A stretch of DNA of 8,719 bases from DAOVQB01 sp023128935 (GCA_030628905.1 DAOVQB010000193.1:1-8719); one strand, 5' to 3'; shown: positions 1-5,722, numbered from the stretch's first letter. Program-made: numbers and translations. The notes: generated by a model from the sequence alone, not told the origin.

Positions 1-120
1 GCGCTACCGGATGATCCGCGGGTGCGCGACCTGATCGTCAAACCGCATGCCTTGACGACCTATGACCATCTTCAGGAGGAAGCCGATGACGAAGAACCCG
101 GCGACGATCAAGGATCTTGA
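1..120 (+). pseudogene. istA: IstA C-terminal end (IS21-family transposase), cut by window edge
   Basis: Frame 1 is open from the window edge to a TGA at 118-120, giving about 39 residues that begin ALPDDPRVRDLIVKPHAL and include a TYDHL segment, then an acidic tail (EEADDEEPGDD). IS21-family IstA proteins commonly end with a 'YD.L' stretch and an acidic tail. The istB start at 86 lies inside this frame, and the istA/istB overlap is the usual IS21 arrangement. IstA is the DDE transposase of the IS21 pair. Only the tail is visible, so whether the full gene is intact cannot be judged. The call rests mainly on the overlapping istB. Confidence 0.6.
74..80 (+). promoter_or_regulatory. Ribosome binding site that sets the istB start
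   Basis: AGGAGGA lies 5 nt before the ATG at 86, inside the end of istA. It selects this ATG over the in-frame one at 62, which has no comparable site. Confidence 0.6.
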
Positions 121-280
121 CTCCCATCACGAACGGGCCCGCAACCTCGGCCTCCACGGGCTTCTGGCCCACTGGGACGAGGTCCAGAACCAAGACTGGG
201 TGCCCTGGGTCCTGGAGGAATGTGGAGCTCCACATTCTGAAGAGCGTTTTATCCTTCTGTGGCGCAGCCATGATGGATAG
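86..280 (+). pseudogene. istB: IstB N-terminal fragment (IS21 helper ATPase), truncated
   Basis: IstB is the AAA+ helper ATPase that works with IstA. The ATG at 86 is preceded by AGGAGGA (74-80) at good spacing and is preferred over the ATG at 62. The first ~45 residues (MTKNPATIKDLDSH..., HERARNLGLHGLLAHWDEV, WVPWVLE) match the N-terminal part of IstB proteins. The family is usually about 240-260 residues with Walker A and B motifs. Neither motif is present, because the homology stops at about 218, where a perfect palindrome (219-236) begins. The remaining frame to 280 looks unrelated. No other part of istB was found in the window. The gene is dead. It overlaps the istA tail by 35 bp. Confidence 0.7.
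219..236. repeat. Perfect 18-bp palindrome at the istB break point
   Basis: AATGTGGAGCTCCACATT is its own reverse complement. It is two copies of the 9-mer AATGTGGAG joined tail to tail with no spacer. The same 9-mer forms the arms of the inverted pair at 2939-3005, where the spacer is 45 bp. The istB homology ends at its left edge. It may be a junction left by an element with these ends, but the sequence alone cannot show that. Confidence 0.75.
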
Positions 281-360
281 AACGCCGTTGGACTGAGCCG
301 CGGGCGGGCGAGGATGAGTTCCCTTGGGGATTCTAAGCCGGCGGCAGGGTCAGTTCAGTG

Positions 361-374
361 CGGGGCCAGCCCCG
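361..374. repeat. GC-rich hairpin near the IS91 element end
   Basis: CGGGGCCAGCCCCG forms a 6-bp stem with a 2-nt loop. It lies about 210 bp beyond the transposase stop. Rolling-circle IS91 elements have subterminal hairpins at their ends, so this is a candidate part of the origin end. GC-rich hairpins also occur by chance. Confidence 0.4.
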
Positions 375-382
375 AAATGGGC

Positions 383-417
383 AGGTGGAGTGCCGGAATT
401 GGTAGGCGGAGTACCGG
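383..417. repeat. Two 14-bp direct repeats, 21-bp period, near the IS91 element end
   Basis: AGGTGGAGTGCCGG (383-396) and AGGCGGAGTACCGG (404-417) differ at two positions. They sit just inside the presumed terminus and could be transposase-binding sites. Confidence 0.5.
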
Positions 418-585
418 GGGTCAAAGAGAACCAGCAGCGATGAAGTGCAACTGGCGGGCAGAAGGGATGAATGGCCGCCAGAGAGTGGATCTGGGATGTA
501 GCTGGCCTGGTCCAGCTTGGTCGAGCTGGTTTGGGCAGTCGGCAGCAGTTCTCGATCCACTCGTGAGGTGCGCATTGGTTGTACC

Positions 586-1839
586 TCATGCCGCGTTGGC
601 AACCGGTGGCGATCGGGATGGAACAGATCCCATAGTCGGCGGCGAACCTCTCGGTTCCAGGCGAATCCGACGCAGTGGTCCTTGGCCGCAGGATGGACAG
701 CGGGTGATGTCGGTTCCGGTTAGTTGCAGCATCAGCTCAGCGCTGGTCTTCTGGGGACAAGGCGGTGGCCCGGGAGCTTGATTGAGCGCTTCTCGGCAGA
801 GCTTCAGGCTGGCCTGCTTGCACCGGTTGGCGAGGAATCCGCAGTGTCGGATACGCATGAAGCCCTTGGGGATGACGTGCAGCAAGAAGCGGCGGATGAA
901 CTCCTCAGCCGAGAGCGTCATCGTCTCGACCTGATTGACGCGACGACGATCGCGATAGGTGAAGGCTACCTTGCCATCACGAACCGCGAGGATCCGGTTG
1001 TTTGTGATCGCCACGCGGTGGGTGTAGCGGCTCAGATAGTTGAGGACCTGTTCTGGTCCGGCAAAGGGCCTCTTTGAGTAGACCACCCAGTCCTTGCTCC
1101 GTAGAACCCGAATGAGCCTTTCGAACCCCTCGGGGGAGCCGAGGTTCTCCGTCTTGCCGGGGAAACGCAGCTCGCCGTTGCCAAAGGCCTGGCGCAGTGC
1201 ATCGAGGAACTTCCCTCGGAAGACCCGACTCAAGGCGCGCACCGGGAAGAGGAAGCGGGGCTGGGCGTGGATCCAACGGTGGTCATCGGCCAGTACTCCG
1301 GCCGGGATGGCACAGTGGAGATGGAAGTGATCACCCAGCGTCTGATCCCAGGTGTGCAGGACTGCGGTGAACCCGATCTTGCCGCCGAGGTTCTGGCGGC
1401 CGAACTCTGCCAGGGTCTCGGCAGTGGCGTGGAAGAGGATGCTCAGCAGGCCCCTCTTGTTGACAAGGATGATCGGGTTCAGCTCATGCGGCAGGGTGAA
1501 CACGTTGTGGGAATATGGCACCGGAAGCAGCTCGGCCTTACGGGCTTCCACCCACTTGACCTTGGTCAGGGTCTGGCATTTGGGGCAGTGCCGATTGCGG
1601 CATGAGTGATAGGCGTAGCGCTGGTAATGGCAGTGGGTGCAGTATTCCAGGTGACCCCCGAGGCGGGCGGTGCGGCAGTCTTCGATGTCGAACATCACCT
1701 TGCGCTGCAATAGTGACACGGGATGATCACAGCGGTAGGCGTGGCCATAGTCACGGAAGATGTCGGCGACTTCCCACCGCGATGGGCTTCGCGTAGACTT
1801 TCCTGCCTCCGTTTCCAAATCAGCCGGGGATGCAGTCAT
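586..1839 (-). CDS. IS91-family Y2 (HUH) transposase
   Basis: This 417-residue protein nicks and re-joins single-stranded DNA to move the element by rolling-circle transposition. An N-terminal zinc domain shows CTHC (67-70), C80 and CPKC (85-88). The HUH metal site is in DHFHLHC (170-176). The two catalytic tyrosines are in YLSRY (268-272), followed by THRVAITNNRI, a signature of IS91/IS801 transposases. A second zinc pair, CPSC, lies at 381-384. Length matches the family. The frame is open 61 codons further upstream, but those codons lie inside the recombinase gene in another frame, so the ATG at 1839, 1 nt after the recombinase stop, is the likely start. Translation is probably coupled to the upstream gene. 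No frameshift or missing catalytic residue was seen. Confidence 0.93.
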   Translation of the reverse strand: MTASPADLETEAGKSTRSPSRWEVADIFRDYGHAYRCDHPVSLLQRKVMFDIEDCRTARLGGHLEYCTHCHYQRYAYHSCRNRHCPKCQTLTKVKWVEARKAELLPVPYSHNVFTLPHELNPIILVNKRGLLSILFHATAETLAEFGRQNLGGKIGFTAVLHTWDQTLGDHFHLHCAIPAGVLADDHRWIHAQPRFLFPVRALSRVFRGKFLDALRQAFGNGELRFPGKTENLGSPEGFERLIRVLRSKDWVVYSKRPFAGPEQVLNYLSRYTHRVAITNNRILAVRDGKVAFTYRDRRRVNQVETMTLSAEEFIRRFLLHVIPKGFMRIRHCGFLANRCKQASLKLCREALNQAPGPPPCPQKTSAELMLQLTGTDITRCPSCGQGPLRRIRLEPRGSPPTMGSVPSRSPPVANAA

Positions 1840-1840
1840 G

Positions 1841-2722
1841 TCAAAACTGCGCAGCTGTTGGGGATGGGTCAGGAATGCGGAGTAGGTCCAGAGGGCTCTG
1901 GATCTTGGCCAGCTTGTGGTTGGCGACCTGCAGGTAGCGCTGCGTGGTGGAGATCGAGCGATGACCCAACAAGACCTGAATCGAACGCAGATCGACACCG
2001 GCTTCCAGTAGGTGCGTCGCAAATGCGTGCCTTAACGAATGAATCCCCCTGCCGCGTTGGATGCCCGCAGTTCGCCTCGCCTGGTCGTAGGCCCTTTGGG
2101 CCGCGGACGTGGTCAGGGGTCGGCCGGGGATTTGTCCCGGAAACAGCCAGACCGCGGGGCGCTCCTGCTTCCAGTAGGCCCGAAGCTCGGACAATAGCCT
2201 CTTGGAAAGCAGGGTGTAGCGGTCCTTGCGTCCCTTGCCTTGCTCGACACGGATCATCATCCGCTGGCTGTTGATGTCGGTGATCTTCAGGTGGACAACC
2301 TCGCTGACCCGCAGACCGGCCCCGTAGGTGGTTGTGAATAGGGCATGATGTTTGGGGTTCTTGGTGCAATAGAACAGTTGCTCGAGCTCCAGGGGACAGA
2401 GGATATCGGGCAACCGCAAGGGGCGCTTGCGGGGCGGCATATCGAGCCGGAGCTGATCCCACCCCAGCACCCGGGTGTAGAAGAATGTCATCCCGCAGGC
2501 AGCAACGTTGCAGGAACCCCAAGCAAGCTTGCGTTCCTCTTGCAGGTAGTGGAGGTAGGCCCGGATCTGCTGGGAGTCCAGCTCATCCGGTGAGCGGTGA
2601 TAGAACTTGGACAACCCTGCTACAGATCGCACGTAGCTTTCCACGGTATGCGGCGAGAACTTCTGCAGCTGCAGCTCGCGGACAAACTTTGCGCGTAGAG
2701 GAGAGATGACTGGCCGCTTCAT
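1841..2722 (-). CDS. XerD-like tyrosine recombinase accompanying the IS91 transposase
   Basis: This 293-residue site-specific recombinase has an N-terminal SAM-like core-binding domain (about 5-95) and a C-terminal catalytic domain. All catalytic residues are visible: R138 in GAGLRVSE, a lysine in GKGRKDR (163-168), H228 and R231 in HSLRH, H254 in LLGH, and Y263 in TTQRYLQV. The frame is open to 2818, but AAGGAG lies 7 nt before the ATG at 2722 and homology begins there with MKRPVISPLRAKF. It ends 1 nt before the IS91 transposase start, so the two are very likely co-transcribed and translationally coupled. Its role in IS91 movement is not established; resolution or integration of intermediates is inference. 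It appears intact. Confidence 0.9.
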   Translation of the reverse strand: MKRPVISPLRAKFVRELQLQKFSPHTVESYVRSVAGLSKFYHRSPDELDSQQIRAYLHYLQEERKLAWGSCNVAACGMTFFYTRVLGWDQLRLDMPPRKRPLRLPDILCPLELEQLFYCTKNPKHHALFTTTYGAGLRVSEVVHLKITDINSQRMMIRVEQGKGRKDRYTLLSKRLLSELRAYWKQERPAVWLFPGQIPGRPLTTSAAQRAYDQARRTAGIQRGRGIHSLRHAFATHLLEAGVDLRSIQVLLGHRSISTTQRYLQVANHKLAKIQSPLDLLRIPDPSPTAAQF

Positions 2723-2745
2723 GATTGGGCTCCTTTCTGAAGAGA

Positions 2746-2766
2746 GGGGGCAATCTGAATGCCCCC
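2746..2766. repeat. Hairpin in the recombinase leader
   Basis: GGGGGC (2746-2751) and GCCCCC (2761-2766) flank a 9-nt loop, 23 nt upstream of the recombinase ATG on the minus strand. In the mRNA it would fold just before the Shine-Dalgarno sequence (GGAG, 2730-2735). It could limit translation or be an operator. No promoter was identified with confidence. Confidence 0.45.
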
Positions 2767-2938
2767 AATGGATAGGTTCATGGAGCCACTCTATGGGGAT
2801 CAGAGGTGTAGTCGGCAAGTAGTCAAAGGGAAGAAGTTGCCCCCGGGGATCAGTAGGCGATCACTATATCCGGGGACTCGAAGGGAAGGGCCCTGCCGCG
2901 TAGCGGCTTAGTCCAACTCCAGTAATGTTGAGATTCCA
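2767..2938. other. Non-coding junction between the IS91 element and the recombinase fossil
   Basis: No gene is seen. CCCCGGGG (2839-2846) and GCCGC-GTA-GCGGC (2893-2905) are small GC-rich palindromes. The IS91 terminus probably falls somewhere here. The right edge holds a 17-bp tandem duplication whose second copy enters the left arm at 2939. Confidence 0.4.
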
Positions 2939-2952
2939 GTAATGTGGAGTGG
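2919..2952. repeat. 17-bp tandem near-duplication containing the recombinase-end core
   Basis: The unit starting CCAGTAATGTTGAG (2919) is repeated at 2936 as CCAGTAATGTGGAG, a 17-bp period with one difference in the first 14 positions. The second copy contains the ATGTGGAG core of the inverted pair. The first copy is a degenerate core, so this end may have an accessory half-site. Confidence 0.55.
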
Positions 2953-3005
2953 TGACCGTATCGTCCTAGAATTACACACCTTTATGCATCAAGACTCCAC
3001 ATTAC
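2939..3005. repeat. Left inverted pair at the end of the recombinase fossil
   Basis: GTAATGTGGAGT (2939-2950) and ACTCCACATTAC (2994-3005) are perfect 12-bp inverted arms. Their cores, ATGTGGAG and CTCCACAT, are separated by exactly 45 bp (2950-2994). The pair sits 8 nt after the stop of the minus-strand recombinase fragment. The right pair at 3472-3540 has the same core spacing, so these are probably the recombination or terminal sites of the element. Confidence 0.75.
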
Positions 3006-3013
3006 GACAGGAC

Positions 3014-3241
3014 CTACAGGGCCTCGAGCCAGGTAAGGATCGATTCATCCGTGTGCCATGACGCGGTTGGGATACTACCGCCGACAGGGGCGGCCTTGCC
3101 TATGGCTTCACGCTTCATCTCAAGGTCGATTGTGACGTAGCGATTTGTAGTGTTGATGCTGGCGTGGCCGAGCCAATGACTGATGGTGGTCAAATCGACT
3201 CCGGACTTGAGGAGATGAATGGCTGTACTGTGCCTCCTATG
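3014..3241 (-). pseudogene. Tyrosine recombinase C-terminal fragment (minus strand)
   Basis: The reverse strand reads 75 codons from a CAT at 3241 to a TAG at 3014-3016. The translation starts HRRHSTAIHLLKSGVDLT, continues with HWLGHASINTTNRY and ends WLEAL. The arginine-histidine of box II, the second histidine (WLGH) and the nucleophilic tyrosine (NRY) are all present. The first catalytic arginine, the lysine and the whole N-terminal domain are missing, so this is about the last quarter of an integrase. Just upstream the frame meets a stop and the central inverted repeat. It is about 55% identical over the first 46 residues to the plus-strand fragment, so the two came from different genes and not from a recent duplication. 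It is inactive alone. Confidence 0.8.
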
Positions 3242-3264
3242 TCTTCAACGACATAGGAGGCACA
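3229..3264. repeat. 15-bp inverted repeat at the head-to-head recombinase junction
   Basis: TGTGCCTCCTATGTC (3229-3243) and GACATAGGAGGCACA (3250-3264) are perfect reverse complements around a 6-nt loop (TTCAAC). Each arm encodes the HRRH start of one recombinase fragment. The perfect match contrasts with the divergence of the flanking coding DNA, which suggests that the palindrome formed at the joining event. Confidence 0.85.
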
Positions 3265-3473
3265 CCGTTGCAATGCACCTGCTGCAGTCTGGAGTGGACA
3301 TCACGGTCATCGCTCTTTGGCTCGGACACGAGAGCCCGACGACAACCCACATGTACATCGAGGCCGACATGGCCATGAAGGAGAGAGCCCTCGCAAGGTT
3401 GCAGGAACCTGCGAGTTCCGAGTTCCGCTATCAGCCAAACGACCAGCTTCTCGCCTTCCTTGAGGCGCTCTGA
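3252..3473 (+). pseudogene. Tyrosine recombinase C-terminal fragment (plus strand)
   Basis: This holds 73 codons plus a stop, beginning HRRHTVAMHLLQSGVDIT, with LWLGHESPTTTHMY and ending LLAFLEAL. It carries box II (RH), the WLGH histidine and the catalytic tyrosine. The block 'MHLLQSGVDI.VIALWLGHES..TTH.Y.EAD..MKE.AL' is typical of RIT-element recombinases, which also end in a similar 'FLEAL' tail. The N-terminal three quarters, with the first arginine and lysine, are missing. The frame is open back to 3219 without any homology. The TGA at 3471-3473 overlaps the right inverted pair. It is a mirror image of the fragment at 3014-3241 and not functional by itself. Confidence 0.8.
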
Positions 3474-3540
3474 ATATGCGGAGCAATCCGACGGGGTCCG
3501 CCGACCCACCGCGGGTCTTCGGGAGCTGCTCCGCATATTC
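3472..3540. repeat. Right inverted pair at the end of the recombinase fossil
   Basis: GAATATGCGGAGCA (3472-3485) and TGCTCCGCATATTC (3527-3540) are perfect 14-bp inverted arms. The cores ATGCGGAG (3476-3483) and CTCCGCAT (3529-3536) have a 45-bp spacer, the same as at the left end, although the spacer sequences differ. The first arm overlaps the recombinase stop codon. The outer arm marks the point where the DDE transposase homology is lost. Confidence 0.75.
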
Positions 3541-4370
3541 CTCAACTGGGCATAGAAGCGTTCGATTTTCCCCCGCGATGGCGAGTCGAAGGGTTCGGAG
3601 TGCAGTAGCGCACACCCGATACGGCCACAGGCCTCACTCAGGTGGCGTGAGGAGAATGCGGGCCCGTTGTCAGTGTAAAATCTCTTGGGAACCCCGTAGG
3701 TCGCGATCGCATCGCGGAAGGTGTGCAGGACATCGGTGGTCTCCTCGGTGAAGGCAAACCTTGCGCCGAGGATGGTCCGGCTGTGGTCATCGATGATGGC
3801 GCACAGGATCGCCTTGCGCTTGCCCTCTGCAGTCTTGACCTTGGGTCCATGCATGAAATCAGCAACCCAAAGGTCATTGGGATGCGGCATCTCATACTTG
3901 GCCCGTGCCTTGCCGGGTCCGCGCACGGGCTTATCCAGGCCCCGGGCTTTCAGGAAGCGCCGCAGCGTGGCTTCGCAGACTTTGACACCACCGGAGAGCA
4001 CACCGTCGTCGTGCAGGATCTGGTGGAAGAGTTTCACCGAGAGGGCGCGATGCTCAACGCGATGGCGGGCGATGAGTTCGGCCGTGTCGTCATCGATACT
4101 GCGGAAGCTGCCCTTGTCGGTACGAACTTTCGGCATCAGGGCATCGAGTCCGCCGCTCAGGTACTCCTTCAGCCAGGTGCGCAGCGTGGCCGCACTGAAG
4201 CGCCGCAGCGAACCGTCGGGCAGCTGGTGCTGCCGGGCGGCGATACGCGCGAGTGTCTGGGCCACGACCTCATCGGCCAGTGGGCGCGTAGCCTGGCCTA
4301 TCAAGCCATAGCGGAACACCGCCCAGTCCCTGGCTGTGGGACGTGGGGGGCGATTCTTGTCCTGGATCAC
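3541..4370 (-). pseudogene. DDE (rve-core) transposase, C-terminus lost
   Basis: This is an integrase-core transposase with an N-terminal helix-turn-helix region. Counting from the GTG start, the catalytic triad is D171 (LWVADFMHG), D234 (RFYTDNGPAF) and E270 (SRGKIERF), with the expected 35 residues between the last two. AGGAGG followed by 8 nt precedes the GTG at 4370, which is a better start than the ATG at 4406. Homology ends at FYAQLR (about 3541), where the recombinase fossil begins. The frame runs on to 3237, but that tail is antisense to the fossil and is artefactual. The segment after the final glutamate, needed in this superfamily, is lost, so the enzyme is probably dead. The exact IS family is not clear; it resembles IS481-like and TniA-like enzymes only in general terms. 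Confidence 0.8.
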
Positions 4371-4384
4371 CGTTTCTTCCTCCT
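4370..4384 (-). promoter_or_regulatory. Ribosome binding site that favours the GTG start of the DDE transposase
   Basis: On the minus strand AAGGAGG is followed 8 nt later by GTG (4370-4368). The ATG at 4406 has no comparable site upstream. It could still be reached by coupling with the upstream gene, which overlaps it. Confidence 0.5.
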
Positions 4385-4398
4385 TCAGTTCTGTCCTT

Positions 4399-5169
4399 TC
4401 ATCCATCCCGGGGTGGTCCCCGGCGCGTGCGGGGCCACCATGCGCCGCGCGGCCTCAGTTTCGAAGGCGGATCGGGTGGAGGAGCTTCAGGGAGACGTCC
4501 CGGAACCGGTCGCGTAGAGGATCGTGGCCGCACAAGCTCGCCCGTCACGGTAGGACGGTCGATGACGGCGTATCCGGTGACGGCACGGAACGCGATGTAG
4601 ATGGGATCAGTGAGCTTATCGAGAAGCCGTTCGAGCTGATCGGCCGCGGTATCCTTGCCCGACCAGCGGAACCGAAGCTTCGGACCCAACCAGGCCAGCG
4701 CTGAGCCGATCAGGCGCGTGGCCGTCAACTTCTTCCAGCGCCGCAAGGTACGCTCGGAGACCAGCTCCTCGCCACATCCCGCGTACGAGGTCCACTCGAT
4801 CGCCTCGCCGACCCCGTCGCGGAGAACGTGCACCACGGTCTCAAGCACCGAGCTGACCGTGAACCGACCGCGCCACAGATCGGCCGGCATGACCGACCGC
4901 GTCGGGCCCTTGCAGAAGCGGATCCTCAGAATGGGCAGGTTCTCAAAGATATCTCCGGTGGATAGGTCAGTCACCCGCTTGCGATAGCGCCACGCATGCT
5001 TGTGGACACAGCGGGCTGACCGGCAGCGGGGGCAACGCAGTCCGGCTTCTTCGACCAGGGCGAGAAGCTCAAAGTCGCCCCTCTCAATAACAGCACGGTA
5101 GGCACGAAGCCCGGATGAGAGTATATTGCCGATAGTGCTTCGTGGGTTGTGGGGTTGACTGGTTTGCCA
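4399..5169 (-). CDS. Zinc-ribbon / HTH protein preceding the DDE transposase (DUF6431-like), start unclear
   Basis: The frame is open from 5169 to a TGA at 4399-4401 and overlaps the long form of the transposase gene by 8 bp, suggesting coupling. The translation shows GDFELLALVEEAGLRCPRC (CPRC codons at 5034-5023), a basic RYRKR stretch, then SVMPADLW and later a recognisable HTH-like SERTLRRWKK. Small zinc-ribbon proteins of this design (resembling DUF6431) are found next to transposases and are presumed to bind transposon DNA. The second zinc knuckle is weak: where CxxC is expected there is FCKGP. There is no ATG, GTG or TTG in frame before the CPRC. An ATG at 5170 in the next frame runs only 28 codons, so a frameshift near 5110-5100 is likely. 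The proline-rich C-terminus is of low complexity. Confidence 0.55.
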   Translation of the reverse strand, partial: WQTSQPHNPRSTIGNILSSGLRAYRAVIERGDFELLALVEEAGLRCPRCRSARCVHKHAWRYRKRVTDLSTGDIFENLPILRIRFCKGPTRSVMPADLWRGRFTVSSVLETVVHVLRDGVGEAIEWTSYAGCGEELVSERTLRRWKKLTATRLIGSALAWLGPKLRFRWSGKDTAADQLERLLDKLTDPIYIAFRAVTGYAVIDRPTVTGELVRPRSSTRPVPGRLPEAPPPDPPSKLRPRGAWWPRTRRGPPRDG

Positions 5170-5197
5170 TCAGCGTAGATCCCACGACCGCACGCCT

Positions 5198-5259
5198 CCG
5201 TTGCGGGTTAAGCTGCCTGGAACATTGCGTTACACAAAGCCAAGCCCGCAACGGCCTTT
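5198..5259 (+). terminator. Inverted repeat followed by a T run
   Basis: CCGTTGCGGG (5198-5207) and CCCGCAACGG (5245-5254) are perfect 10-bp arms around 37 nt, followed by CCTTTTT. It could act as a plus-strand terminator, but the long loop makes this doubtful and no plus-strand gene precedes it. It could also be a transposon end feature. Confidence 0.3.
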
Positions 5260-5468
5260 TTCCCCTGCCAATCTGAAATCCGGGATCAGCTACAGAGCAG
5301 TAGAGAGTGAGGGGTTACACCGGGTTCTCCCTACATCCACAGTGAGGATAAAAGAGACAGGAATTGACGTGTGACATGGGTTGACATCGGTTGTTACATA
5401 TCAGACCTGATGCGGCAATAATCCTCGAGCGAAAACTCGGGAGAGTGTGCCAGCTGGGGCCGCGCGGA

Positions 5469-5519
5469 GCTGTTTCCAAGCGGAGCTTAGCTCAAGCTCG
5501 CGCGAGCATTGGAAACGGC
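5469..5519. repeat. Nested inverted repeats
   Basis: GCTGTTTCCAA (5469-5479) pairs with TTGGAAACGGC (5509-5519) apart from one T-G position. Inside lies the perfect 12-bp palindrome GCTCGCGCGAGC (5496-5507) and an overlapping GAGCTT...AAGCTC pair. As RNA or single-stranded DNA this would fold into a branched hairpin. Confidence 0.6.
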
Positions 5520-5722
5520 GAGCACGGTCTCAGATGGCATGCTATCGCGCAAGCAATAGCAGTTGGCGCCGAGGATTATGGCCGCATTATGGCTAGGACC
5601 ATCGGAGACACTGGGATCTGCAGAGCTCCTGGAGAACCCTCAGGGTTTCAGGAACCCTCGGCCTCGGGGTTCGGGAGCCCCCTGGATCGGCCTCTGAGGT
5701 ATTGGTAGGATTCTTGAGTGTG

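Larger units (their letters stand above)
237..585. other. Non-coding stretch between the istB fragment and the IS91 transposase
   Basis: No recognisable gene is seen here. Short open frames on both strands (for example 314-781 +) overlap the IS91 transposase in antisense and have no family resemblance. The right part (361-417) contains a hairpin and two direct repeats that are best read as the terminal region of the IS91 element. Confidence 0.5.
361..2846 (-). mobile_element. IS91-family element carrying a tyrosine recombinase plus a Y2 transposase (ends approximate)
   Basis: Two minus-strand genes, a tyrosine recombinase and an IS91 Y2 transposase, lie 1 nt apart and form the body. Beyond the transposase stop, the region around 361-417 has a GC-rich hairpin and 14-bp direct repeats, which would suit the replication-origin end of a rolling-circle element. 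The other end lies upstream of the recombinase, somewhere in 2767-2938. There are no terminal inverted repeats, and IS91 elements make no target duplication, so the boundaries are inferred and may be off by 100 bp. Both genes appear intact, so the element could still be active. Some IS91-family members are known to carry an accompanying integrase-like gene. Confidence 0.6.
2939..3540. mobile_element. Symmetric fossil of two RIT-type tyrosine recombinase elements joined head to head
   Basis: From the left: an inverted pair, a minus-strand recombinase C-terminus, a 15-bp inverted repeat at the centre, a plus-strand recombinase C-terminus, and a second inverted pair. Both coding ends begin exactly at the HxxRH catalytic box and stop next to their own inverted pair. 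The recombinase tails resemble those encoded by RIT elements (three tyrosine recombinase genes in tandem with inverted terminal repeats). The unit truncates the DDE transposase on its right. It cannot encode an active recombinase. It could be a deletion product of two inverted elements, or a non-autonomous unit moved in trans. The RIT assignment rests on remembered family features. Confidence 0.55.
3541..5169 (-). mobile_element. Remnant of a two-gene DDE transposon (zinc-ribbon/HTH protein plus transposase)
   Basis: Two overlapping minus-strand genes form a typical mobile unit. The right-hand terminus was not identified. The inverted repeat at 5198-5254 lies nearby, but nothing links it to the element. 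The left end was lost when the recombinase fossil joined at 3540. If the element originally had further genes, such as an AAA ATPase, they are not in this window. Confidence 0.5.

Noticed and set aside
1840..2022. 61-codon N-terminal extension of the IS91 transposase.
   Set aside because: It lies within the recombinase gene in a shifted frame and has no family resemblance. The ATG at 1839 is the sensible start.
3237..3540. C-terminal 100 residues of the long DDE transposase reading frame.
   Set aside because: This part is antisense to the plus-strand recombinase fragment and the right inverted pair; transposase homology stops at about 3541.
5364..5403. Tandem TTGAC motifs as a sigma-70 promoter.
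   Set aside because: No acceptable -10 hexamer lies 16-18 nt downstream of either motif.
5391..5708. 105-codon open frame, with a segment recalling IS4 transposase N-termini.
   Set aside because: The resemblance is limited to about 14 residues; the rest is unlike any family and contains several inverted repeats. Not supported as a gene.
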